Positions 18,593-27,232 of a stretch of 32,719 bases of DNA are shown piece by piece; within the stretch, counting starts at the first letter, position 1, and each line of letters begins with the position of its first letter. The stretch is from an uncultured Gammaproteobacteria bacterium (GTDB lineage Bacteria > Pseudomonadota > Gammaproteobacteria > SZUA-229): positions 1 through 32,719 of the forward strand of contig CAJXZZ010000030.1 in assembly GCA_913065105.1 (NCBI GenBank). Reading direction: 5' to 3'. The position numbers and the translations under genes were made by a program. The notes below the pieces were generated by a model. The model saw only the letters and a program-made list of their open reading frames with translations, ran no database searches and was not told the DNA's origin.

Positions 18593-20044
18593 ATGCTGAA
18601 CTGGATAAAGTCATTAAAGAGAAAACCATCGTCACGAAAAAACGTGAACAAAAAACACGTGCAGAAAAAACATGTGCCTAAAAAACGTACTGGTACTGCG
18701 TCTACCGCTGCTGAAAATGCAGCCATCAATAAAGCGGTCATACTCTCACGCGGCGAGCATGACATCTCTCGTGACAATATTGATGACCATGCATTAAAAG
18801 TTTTGTATCGCCTGCATAACGCTGGTTACCATGCCTGTTTGGTCGGCGGCGCCGTGCGAGATTTATTGCTCGGTATAACACCAAAAGATTTCGATGTGGC
18901 AACGGATGCAACGCCCGAGCAGGTCAACAAACTATTCCGTAACTGTAGACTGATTGGCCGTCGCTTTCGTCTTGCTCATGTTCACTTTGGTCGACTAATC
19001 ATTGAAGTAGCAACTTATCGCGCCAGTCATGATCTGACACAATCAGGCATTCAAGATGAAACTGGACGTATCGTTCGCGATAATGTTTATGGTGAGCTGG
19101 CTGATGATGTCTGGCGGCGAGATTTCACTGCCAACGCATTGTATTACGATATTTCCAATTTTAGTGTAATTGATTTTGTTGGTGGTTTTGATGATATAAA
19201 ACGCAAACGTTTGCATCTGATCGGTGATGCAGAAACACGTTATCGTGAAGATCCGGTAAGAATGTTACGCGCACTGCGTTTTTCGGCAAAACTGGGATTT
19301 ACAATTGATGGAGCTAGTGAATCACCGATTCATACGTTTGGTCATCTGTTAACTGATATCCCCGCAGCCAGGCTGTATGAAGAAGTTCTTAAACTGTTTC
19401 ATTCAGGGCATGCTGTGCGTAGTTTTGAGTTACTGATGGAGTTTGATCTGCTTAAATATCTGTTCCCCGATGCAGCCGAATCGATTGCACAGGATGAATC
19501 GGTTATGCGGGTGCTGACTATCGCTATGCAAAACACGGATGACCGTATTAAAAACGATATGCGTGTAACGCCTGCGTTTTTATTTGCTGCATTATTGTGG
19601 CATCCGGTGAATTCGCGCGTACATGAGCTGGTAGATAAGGGCATGCCCTATTCGGTGGCGATACAAAAAGTGGCAACGCGTGTCTTGAGTAAACAGTCAG
19701 CTAGTGTGTCGATACCAAAACGATTCACCAGCACCATGCGTGATATATGGGGTTTGCAAACACGGTTTCATTATCGCTCTGGGAAGCGAGCAATGGCGGT
19801 ACTCGAACATGAAAAATTTCGTGCTGGCTATGATTTTTTATGCATTCGTGCCCACGCGGGTGAAGAAGCGAGCAATGGTGATATAAAGCAGGACTGTGAA
19901 TGGTGGACTGAGATACAGAAACAGAATAAAGAACAGCAACAGAACGCGTTATTTAACCAGTCCAATAAAAGTCCCGGGAAAAAACGCGCAAAACAATCCA
20001 CTAAAAAGAAAAAAATCAGCAAACCAGACAACGAACCAGAGTAG
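18593..20044 (+). CDS. pcnB: Poly(A) polymerase I
   Basis: YHACLVGGAVRDLLLGITPKDFDVATDATPEQVNKLFRNCRLIGRRFRLAHV; Lys-rich N- and C-terminal extensions. Confidence 0.95.
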   Translation: MLNWIKSLKRKPSSRKNVNKKHVQKKHVPKKRTGTASTAAENAAINKAVILSRGEHDISRDNIDDHALKVLYRLHNAGYHACLVGGAVRDLLLGITPKDFDVATDATPEQVNKLFRNCRLIGRRFRLAHVHFGRLIIEVATYRASHDLTQSGIQDETGRIVRDNVYGELADDVWRRDFTANALYYDISNFSVIDFVGGFDDIKRKRLHLIGDAETRYREDPVRMLRALRFSAKLGFTIDGASESPIHTFGHLLTDIPAARLYEEVLKLFHSGHAVRSFELLMEFDLLKYLFPDAAESIAQDESVMRVLTIAMQNTDDRIKNDMRVTPAFLFAALLWHPVNSRVHELVDKGMPYSVAIQKVATRVLSKQSASVSIPKRFTSTMRDIWGLQTRFHYRSGKRAMAVLEHEKFRAGYDFLCIRAHAGEEASNGDIKQDCEWWTEIQKQNKEQQQNALFNQSNKSPGKKRAKQSTKKKKISKPDNEPE

Positions 20045-20055
20045 TAAAGACCAGT

Positions 20056-20607
20056 GTGGTGAAGTTGAATACGGCAAATGCAAAAGACGTTTATACAGGT
20101 ATCTACATAGGCCTGGGTAGTAATATCAATCAGCCATATTTGCAGATAAAAAATGCAATAACCGCATTAAATAATTTGCCTGAGACAAAAGTATTAATGG
20201 ATTCAGGGTATTTTAAAAGTAGACCTATGGGTCCTGAAGATCAGCCGGATTATGTGAATGCGGTTATTGAGTTACAAACTACAATGAATGCAACAGAACT
20301 GTTGCAACATTGTCAGTTGATAGAGCAGCAACAAGGTCGAATTAAAAAACGTCATTGGGGTGAGCGTACAATTGATTTAGATATTCTGTTGTATGCAGAG
20401 CAGAGAATGGATAGCGACGATTTAACCGTGCCGCATCCGGGTATCTGCCAGCGTGACTTTGTTTATTTGCCATTATTAAAACTGAATGCTGAGATAGAGA
20501 TACCCGGTAAGGGTTTGTTACGCGATATCGTACAAGCGGCTGGCATACAGGCATTAACAACATTGAATACTGATTATGATTGTCAGTTTGCAGGAAATAT
20601 TGAATGA
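20056..20607 (+). CDS. folK: 2-amino-4-hydroxy-6-hydroxymethyldihydropteridine pyrophosphokinase
   Basis: YIGLGSNI, RPMGPEDQPDYVNAV, HWGERTIDLDILLY, VPHPGICQRDFV; exact start uncertain. Confidence 0.95.
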   Translation: MVKLNTANAKDVYTGIYIGLGSNINQPYLQIKNAITALNNLPETKVLMDSGYFKSRPMGPEDQPDYVNAVIELQTTMNATELLQHCQLIEQQQGRIKKRHWGERTIDLDILLYAEQRMDSDDLTVPHPGICQRDFVYLPLLKLNAEIEIPGKGLLRDIVQAAGIQALTTLNTDYDCQFAGNIE

Positions 20608-21293
20608 TCTCTCAGCTTAAATATCAAGAGACAGTATCGAAACCAACAGCAAAAGTCCCGGGTTACATTGTGGTGGAGGGTCCTATTGGTGTGGGAAAAA
20701 CAACGCTGGCGAACAAACTTGCAAGATCTTTCGGCAGTGACTTGTTGCTCGAAGGCGCAGATGAAAATCCATTTCTGGAAAAGTTTTATGATAATCCTAG
20801 GGTCGCAGCACTGCCAACGCAGATGTTTTTTTTATTGCAACGTGCGCGCCAGTTAAAAGCGATGAAACAGGAAGATATGTTTAATCCTGTACGCGTTGCT
20901 GATTTTTTAATTGAGAAAGATCGTCTGTTTGCCGAGCTGACCCTGGATACTGATGAGCTTGATCTGTATGAACAGGTTTATGCGAGTCTAACCATTGATA
21001 TTCCGACACCAGACCTTGTTGTTTATTTACAGGCGCCAGTAGAAGTTTTGTTGGAGCGTATTCAGAAGCGCGGTCTAAAACATGAACGCTTTATCGAAGC
21101 GGCTTACCTGCAACGTTTATGCGATTCTTATATCCAGTTTTTTTATCAGTATAATAGCGCGCCCTTATTAATTGTTAACGCTGCAGATATTGATTTTGCT
21201 AATAATGACGCAGACTATCAGTTATTGCATCAGCAAATAACCGAAGTACAATCTGGTCGGCATTATTTCAATCCAACACAAGTGGCGCTTTAA
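20604..21293 (+). CDS. Deoxynucleoside kinase (deoxyadenosine/deoxyguanosine kinase family)
   Basis: P-loop YIVVEGPIGVGKTTLANKLA; ADFLIEKDRLFAELTL; PTPDLVVYLQAPVEVLLERIQKRG; ATGA overlap with folK. Confidence 0.9.
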   Translation: MISQLKYQETVSKPTAKVPGYIVVEGPIGVGKTTLANKLARSFGSDLLLEGADENPFLEKFYDNPRVAALPTQMFFLLQRARQLKAMKQEDMFNPVRVADFLIEKDRLFAELTLDTDELDLYEQVYASLTIDIPTPDLVVYLQAPVEVLLERIQKRGLKHERFIEAAYLQRLCDSYIQFFYQYNSAPLLIVNAADIDFANNDADYQLLHQQITEVQSGRHYFNPTQVAL

Positions 21294-21296
21294 TAG

Positions 21297-21327
21297 CAGT
21301 GAATAGATAATAGTTAACAGTGAATAG
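21297..21327. repeat. Short direct repeat CAGTGAATAG (2 copies) in dNK-panB gap
   Basis: CAGTGAATAG at 21297-21306 and 21318-21327 separated by ATAATAGTTAA. Confidence 0.7.
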
Positions 21328-21360
21328 TTGTAGGAGCGGATTGTAATCCGTGATTTTTTT
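21328..21360 (+). repeat. REP-like palindrome / possible terminator upstream of panB
   Basis: TTGTAGGAGCGGATTGTAATCCGTGATTTTTTT: CGGAT-TGTA-ATCCG with U tract; resembles GTAGGAGCG...CGCGA REP type. Confidence 0.6.
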
Positions 21361-21398
21361 CGCCAGAACAGAAAACTTCGATCCTGGTCTACAGAATA

Positions 21399-22223
21399 TT
21401 GATGATGAGCACACAAACTGATACAAGCAAAAAAGTAACTGTACGTCGACTGGTCGAAATGAAACAGGCAAAAGAAAAAATTGCCTGCCTGACTGCCTAT
21501 GATGCAAGTTTTGCACAGCTGCTTGAGAAATCAGGTGTCGATGTTGTGCTCGTTGGTGATTCCTTAGGCATGGTCATTCAGGGTGAAGAGACAACTTTAC
21601 CTGTTTCTGTTGAAGATATGCTGTATCACACACAATGCGTTGCGAAAGGTTTAAGCAATGCATTATTAATAACTGATATGCCTTTTTTAAGTTTTACCTC
21701 TGAGCAAGAAGCGGTGCTGAACGCCGGCCTGTTTATGAAACAGGGTGGCGCGCACATGGTGAAGCTCGAAGGTGGGGTCGATCAGGCTGAGACGGTCTCT
21801 GCATTAAATAAAAATGGTATCCCAGTGTGCGCGCACCTGGGCCTGCAGCCACAGTATGTTCATAAGATAGGTGGTTATCGGGTACAGGGAAGAGAACAGG
21901 CGGCGGCAGATAAGATGCTCGATGATGCTCTAACTTTACAGGCTGCTGGTGCAGACTTAATGTTGCTTGAATGCGTCCCAGAATCTTTGGCAAATAAAAT
22001 CACGCAAGCATTAGATATTCCGGTTATCGGCATCGGTGCCAGCGCAGGGTGCGATGGCCAGATTCTGGTCCTGTATGACATCCTTGATATCAGTTTAGGG
22101 ATGCGGCCTAAGTTCAGTAAGAATTTCATGGTTTCAGCAAACAGTATCGAAGATGCCATTCAGCACTATGTGTCAGCAGTAAAAAAAGCTGAATTTCCTG
22201 CTGCTGAGCATGTGTTCAGTTAA
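21399..22223 (+). CDS. panB: 3-methyl-2-oxobutanoate hydroxymethyltransferase
   Basis: IACLTAYDASFAQLLEKSGVDVVLVGDSLGMVIQG; HLGLQPQYVHKIGGYRVQG; IGIGASAGCDGQILV. Confidence 0.98.
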   Translation: MMMSTQTDTSKKVTVRRLVEMKQAKEKIACLTAYDASFAQLLEKSGVDVVLVGDSLGMVIQGEETTLPVSVEDMLYHTQCVAKGLSNALLITDMPFLSFTSEQEAVLNAGLFMKQGGAHMVKLEGGVDQAETVSALNKNGIPVCAHLGLQPQYVHKIGGYRVQGREQAAADKMLDDALTLQAAGADLMLLECVPESLANKITQALDIPVIGIGASAGCDGQILVLYDILDISLGMRPKFSKNFMVSANSIEDAIQHYVSAVKKAEFPAAEHVFS

Positions 22224-22241
22224 GCCTCTGTATCAATTCTC

Positions 22242-23117
22242 ATGTCCATGAGCGTTTGTAAAAACATCGAGCAATTGCGTGCGCAGATAAGTGAGTGGCG
22301 TAGCAATAAAGAAACCATAGCTTTTGTGCCTACCATGGGTAATCTGCATGCGGGTCACCTGTCGCTGGTTGAACTTGCTCAGCAAAAAGCAGTGCACGTG
22401 GTGGTAAGTATTTATGTGAATCCATTGCAGTTTTCACCGGATGAAGATTTTTCAAGTTATCCTCGGACCCTGGAAGAAGATTTAAAAAAGCTGGAGGCTA
22501 TCGGTACAGACCTGGTATTTGTCCCGGATACTTCGATGATTTATCCCAGAGGTGAAACAAAAAGCAGCTTTGTTGAAGTACCGGTTTTATCTCATATCAT
22601 CGAGGGTGAGTTTCGACCCGGTTTTTTTAGAGGGGTTTCTACCGTTGTTCTAAAGCTGTTTAATATGGTACAACCGGATTATGCTGTTTTTGGTGAAAAA
22701 GACTTTCAGCAGTTATTAATAATCAAACAGATGGTCAATGATCTGAATCTACCAATAGAAATTGTTGCTGCAGCGATCAAACGAGAAGCTGATGGTCTAG
22801 CGATGAGTTCACGAAATAACTATTTGAATCCATCTGACAGAGAGAAAAGCTGTTTATTATCGCAGGCCCTGATGGCCTGTCGTCGTCAGATAGAGCAGGG
22901 TATTAGTATCGAACAGGCTGAAAAAAGCTGTGTTGATGCTTTGCAAAACCATGGTTTTTTAGTGGATTATGTCACTCTCAGGGAAACTATGGGACTGGAA
23001 AAGGTGTCCAAAAGTGACATTAACGCTAATAATGAGTTAATTATATTGGCGGCGGCAAAAATTGGTAATACCCGTTTGATTGATAATATGAAATTTGTCA
23101 TCATAGATAAAACATGA
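22242..23117 (+). CDS. panC: Pantoate--beta-alanine ligase
   Basis: FVPTMGNLHAGHLSLV, FGEKDFQQLLIIKQMVNDL, READGLAMSSRNNYL. Confidence 0.98.
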   Translation: MSMSVCKNIEQLRAQISEWRSNKETIAFVPTMGNLHAGHLSLVELAQQKAVHVVVSIYVNPLQFSPDEDFSSYPRTLEEDLKKLEAIGTDLVFVPDTSMIYPRGETKSSFVEVPVLSHIIEGEFRPGFFRGVSTVVLKLFNMVQPDYAVFGEKDFQQLLIIKQMVNDLNLPIEIVAAAIKREADGLAMSSRNNYLNPSDREKSCLLSQALMACRRQIEQGISIEQAEKSCVDALQNHGFLVDYVTLRETMGLEKVSKSDINANNELIILAAAKIGNTRLIDNMKFVIIDKT

Positions 23118-23223
23118 GATGTGAACAGGACTTGATGCAATACCTCGTATAAACGATAATACACGGGTTGATGGCGCAACAGCGCTTATTATTAGCCATC
23201 GAAGAATTAAAGACTAGATATTT

Positions 23224-23604
23224 ATGGAAATTACACTTTTAAAAGCAAAGCTCCATCAGGCAACCGTTACCCTGACCGAACTGGAATATGAAGGTTCGTG
23301 TGCGATCGATGCAGATCTGCTGTCGGCGGCCGGTATCAATGAATATGAGCAGATCCATATTTATAATTTAAATAATGGTAATCGTTTTACTACCTATGCT
23401 ATTCAGGCAGAAGCAGGTAGTGGTGTGATCTCGGTCAATGGTGCCGCAGCGCATAAAGCCAATAAAGGTGACCGTGTCATTATCTGTTGTTATGCGAGAT
23501 TGTCGGCGCATGAAGTGGCAAACTTTAAACCGACGCTGGTTTATCTTGATGGCGCGAACCAGATTATTCGTACCTCGAACAAAATACCTGTTCAAGCCGC
23601 TTAA
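23224..23604 (+). CDS. panD: Aspartate 1-decarboxylase
   Basis: [42 protein letters not shown] with the GS autocleavage site. Confidence 0.98.
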   Translation: MEITLLKAKLHQATVTLTELEYEGSCAIDADLLSAAGINEYEQIHIYNLNNGNRFTTYAIQAEAGSGVISVNGAAAHKANKGDRVIICCYARLSAHEVANFKPTLVYLDGANQIIRTSNKIPVQAA

Positions 23605-23646
23605 TTTCTAAAACTTCCTGTAACCGAAAAACCTGAACACAGTAAT

Positions 23647-24021
23647 TTAAACCTGCTTTGATTGCTGTTGCTTCAATTCTTTGAGTTGAGCTTCGTTATT
23701 ACAAAATTCGATTTCTGAGACAGCGACCTCTGTTGTTGTTAATTTTTCGTCGCACTCATCGGTATTGGTACAGTCCGAACAGTTGTTCATCTGCCTGGTA
23801 ATATCTTTAACGCTGGTCTGATAGATATAGTCGGTTTTGTTGATGCCAAGTGCGCTAAGCATGCTGCTTAAACGTAACTTGTTAAATTGCTGTTCGAGTG
23901 AATGATGAAACTTTCTGCCATTGATCAGGTTTGTCGCAATAGTATAAAACAGGCGTAGCATAAAACCTGCAATTAAAAGCGCGAGTGCACCACCCACAAT
24001 CATCGTCGTTGTATCCATCAC
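23647..24021 (-). CDS. Small membrane-anchored cysteine-rich protein, DUF6455-like
   Basis: N-terminal TM helix; LSSMLSALGINKTDYIYQTSVKDITRQMNNCSDCTNTDECDEKL...EIEFCNNEAQLKELK fits the CxxC...C...FCxN pattern of DUF6455-type proteins. Confidence 0.65.
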   Translation of the reverse strand: MMDTTTMIVGGALALLIAGFMLRLFYTIATNLINGRKFHHSLEQQFNKLRLSSMLSALGINKTDYIYQTSVKDITRQMNNCSDCTNTDECDEKLTTTEVAVSEIEFCNNEAQLKELKQQQSKQV

Positions 24022-24129
24022 GCCATGTTAGCAATGGCCGAAATAAATCTATTGATTTATATCATGAATCGATGTGTTTGGATTAGCTTTGTATGAACAG
24101 CGTCAAAGCGATAACCGTAAGTTAGATGT

Positions 24130-24155
24130 GCAGGTGCGAATTTATTCACACCTGC
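24130..24155 (-). terminator. Candidate hairpin downstream of ppc
   Basis: GCAGGTG-CGAATTTATTCA-CACCTGC 7-bp perfect stem just after ppc stop; weak U tract. Confidence 0.4.
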
Positions 24156-24163
24156 CGTTCTCG

Positions 24164-27046
24164 CTAACCGGTATTTCGCATACCCGCTGCAATTGCGTTA
24201 ATACTGCGCAATAAGGGGTTTAACCATTTTTCACGTTCTTCATCACTGAGTGAGTCATCGCGGTAACGTTTTAACAGTTTTATCTGTATGTGGTTGAGTG
24301 GGTCAAGGTAAGGATCCCTGCGCTTGAGCGACAGTGCCAGTGGAGGAATATCATCTAACAGACGGGTCATGTTGGATACTTTAAGTGTGATTTCCAGCGT
24401 CCGCTCGTATTCATCTCGAATCATTTCAAAGATACGCTGACCGGTTTCTGCTGATACGCATAATTCAGAATATTCTTTAGCGGTTTTAATATCTGCTTTA
24501 TACAGAGCCATTTCGGTATTGCTTAACAGTGCTCTGAAATATGGCCAGTGTTCATACATGGCTTGCAGTTTTTGCAGGCGTGACTCTTCATTATCGATGC
24601 CGTCATTTTCAATCCATTGGTATAAGGCTGTGCCGATACCGTACCATGCGGGCAAAGTGTGTCTTGCCTGTGCCCAGCCAAATACCCAGCCAATGGCGCG
24701 AACGGATGATTTAGAGCGGTCACCTGTTTTACGATGCGAGGGGCGAGAGCCAATGTTCATTAAGCCTATCTCACTGACCGGTGTGGCTTCATAAAAATAA
24801 TCAAGGAAACCTTCAGTGTGGTCGGTCAACTGGCGATAGCTATTTTCACCGTATGCCATGACCTCGCGCATGATAGACATGTTTTCTTCTGTGGCCGTCG
24901 AGCTGCCCGGTAGAATCTGATAACGGCTGGCCAGCATCAAACCAGTAACGCCGAGCGTTAATTCGTACACAGCGGTTTCTGGATTGCTGTATTTATTCGA
25001 TAGAACTTCACCCTGTTCGGTGAACTTAATCTGTCCGTGCACCGTGCCTTCTGGCTGTGACAGGATGGATTCGTGTGTTGGACCGCCGCCACGACCGATA
25101 GTACCGCCACGACCGTGGAACAGGCGACAGTCTATCTGGTGAGCGTCGGCAAGCTTCATGGCTTTTTGCTGGGCTTCAAATAACTGCCAGGACGACGCCA
25201 GTATGCCACCGTCTTTACAGGAGTCTGAATAACCCAGCATAACTTCCTGCAGGTTACCGGAAGCGGTTAACAGGGTTCGATAAGTCTTATCGTCGAACAG
25301 ATGTGATAAGACGCTTTCGATGTGATTCAGATCTTCGATGGTTTCAAATAAGGGTGAAATACGGATATTGCAGAACCATTCATCGTTCACTTTTCCGGCC
25401 AGTCCAACCAGGCTGGCGAGTAGCATAACTTCCAGAACATGGCTGGCCTGATGGGTCATCGAGATGACATATTCACCAAAAGCACGTGGACTGATCTCGC
25501 CGTGCATTTTTTCAATGACATTAAAAATGTCCAGGGTTTCTTTGTTTGCGTCATTGAGTGAAGCGCGATCAAATTCTATGCCCTCGCACTGGTTTTCAAT
25601 TAACGTAGATAACAGTTTGATGCGTGCTGATTCATCCAGTGAATCGTAATCGTCGTGTGTACTGCTCAGTTTTAGGATTTCTGCGACGATCTCTGTATGA
25701 CGTGTTGATTCCTGACGCACGTCCAGTTGCATCAGGTAAAAACCGAATGATTCGACCAGTCGGATTAGATCGGTAATCGCAATATCAGCAATTTTGTGGT
25801 CACCGTGGCTGTTTAATGATTCACGGATCAGTATCAGGTCATTTAGAAAATCATCTTCGGATAGGTAAACATGTGTATATGCACTGACATCAGCGTTTGT
25901 ATCTGCGATGAGTGCGCGTGTCTTATCCAGATTCTGCTGTATCCGGTAGCGCATGAATGCTATTTTTCTCTGATACGGTGAATGCGCGTAAGACAGCGGA
26001 TTGTTAACAAAAACATCGAAACGCAGGTTTTCATCTTTATTCAGGCTTGCAGTGAATTCGCGGCTTGGGGTGCAGAACTGGTCGGAGTGTGTCAGGTGCT
26101 TAAATGTATCATTCAAGCGTTTGATGTATTCCTGTAATGTGGTTCTTGATTGCAGTCGTAGTGCCAGCTCAGTCGTTTCCGGCTTAACGTTTGGGTTGCC
26201 ATCACGGTCGCCACCTATCCAGGAGCCAAACTTTAAAAAGCTAGGTACGGTAACTTGGGCTGTTGGGTAGTGATCCCGGATACGATCCTCCAGATTACGA
26301 TACACCACGGGAACAGCGTCAAATAGACTTTCTTTAAAATAATACAGGCCGTTTTTAATCTCATCACGTACCTGAGGTTTACTTTCTCTGACCTCATTGG
26401 TACGCCATAAAATATGAATATGAGTCTCTAATTCATCGATAACCGCCTGACGTTGCGCCTTACCCAGGCGGGTATCGCTGAGTTTTTCATTGGTCAGAAA
26501 AATTCGGCGTAGGGCATATAAAATACTACGGCGTTTGGCTTCGGTAGGATGTGCGGTGATTACCGGGATGTAAGCGAGTCGGTCAAGTAAGGTCTGCAGA
26601 CGTTCTGCAGACATACCCATATCGATAAAATCACGTAATGCTGAATCAAAAGAACCAATCCATAGTTCGCCATCATTACGTATCTGTCGGCGTCTAAGCT
26701 GAAGTTGTGAGGCTTCTTCAGCGACATTAACCAGGCTGAAGTAAGTGCTAAACGCTCTCACTACCTGGTTGAGGGTTTCTTCATCCAGGGATTCGATGAG
26801 CGACATTAACTGCTGTCTTTTCTGGCTGTCTTCTTCTTTGTGTAACTCGATAAATCCGGTGCGCAGCTTTTCTACGGCATCGTAAACTTTTGCATCGGCA
26901 TTGGATAACAGCACGTTGCCCAGCAGGTTACCGAATAGTTTTACTTTAGCGCGCAGTTGTTTATCGGTGGATGCAGTATTCAGCAAACCAGCGAGTTTGT
27001 GTGGTTGATCGGGATTGTTTGGGTTTGATTCCAGCGTAGTATTCAT
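24164..27046 (-). CDS. ppc: Phosphoenolpyruvate carboxylase
   Basis: VITAHPTEAKRRSIL, FHGRGGTIGRGGGPTH, QGEVLSNKY, 960 aa. Confidence 0.97.
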   Translation of the reverse strand: MNTTLESNPNNPDQPHKLAGLLNTASTDKQLRAKVKLFGNLLGNVLLSNADAKVYDAVEKLRTGFIELHKEEDSQKRQQLMSLIESLDEETLNQVVRAFSTYFSLVNVAEEASQLQLRRRQIRNDGELWIGSFDSALRDFIDMGMSAERLQTLLDRLAYIPVITAHPTEAKRRSILYALRRIFLTNEKLSDTRLGKAQRQAVIDELETHIHILWRTNEVRESKPQVRDEIKNGLYYFKESLFDAVPVVYRNLEDRIRDHYPTAQVTVPSFLKFGSWIGGDRDGNPNVKPETTELALRLQSRTTLQEYIKRLNDTFKHLTHSDQFCTPSREFTASLNKDENLRFDVFVNNPLSYAHSPYQRKIAFMRYRIQQNLDKTRALIADTNADVSAYTHVYLSEDDFLNDLILIRESLNSHGDHKIADIAITDLIRLVESFGFYLMQLDVRQESTRHTEIVAEILKLSSTHDDYDSLDESARIKLLSTLIENQCEGIEFDRASLNDANKETLDIFNVIEKMHGEISPRAFGEYVISMTHQASHVLEVMLLASLVGLAGKVNDEWFCNIRISPLFETIEDLNHIESVLSHLFDDKTYRTLLTASGNLQEVMLGYSDSCKDGGILASSWQLFEAQQKAMKLADAHQIDCRLFHGRGGTIGRGGGPTHESILSQPEGTVHGQIKFTEQGEVLSNKYSNPETAVYELTLGVTGLMLASRYQILPGSSTATEENMSIMREVMAYGENSYRQLTDHTEGFLDYFYEATPVSEIGLMNIGSRPSHRKTGDRSKSSVRAIGWVFGWAQARHTLPAWYGIGTALYQWIENDGIDNEESRLQKLQAMYEHWPYFRALLSNTEMALYKADIKTAKEYSELCVSAETGQRIFEMIRDEYERTLEITLKVSNMTRLLDDIPPLALSLKRRDPYLDPLNHIQIKLLKRYRDDSLSDEEREKWLNPLLRSINAIAAGMRNTG

Positions 27047-27232
27047 AAACAGTCAAAGTAAGCAGTGGAAGCTAGTGACACAAAGCAGGCAATTATACTG
27101 TATTTAAGTAATTACTTACATTGTTAAGCGAATAAGCTTAATAATTGCAAGACCAACGCCAATATAGTGTTGGTGAAATGGCCGTTTTGAACTAACCTTG
27201 TAAGCAATTGAAACCATAAAAATGTTGTTGTT

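Noticed and set aside
18593-20044. Lys-rich N- and C-terminal tails of PcnB as a possible novel fusion
   Set aside because: Basic extensions are usual in bacterial poly(A) polymerases; no additional domain is visible.
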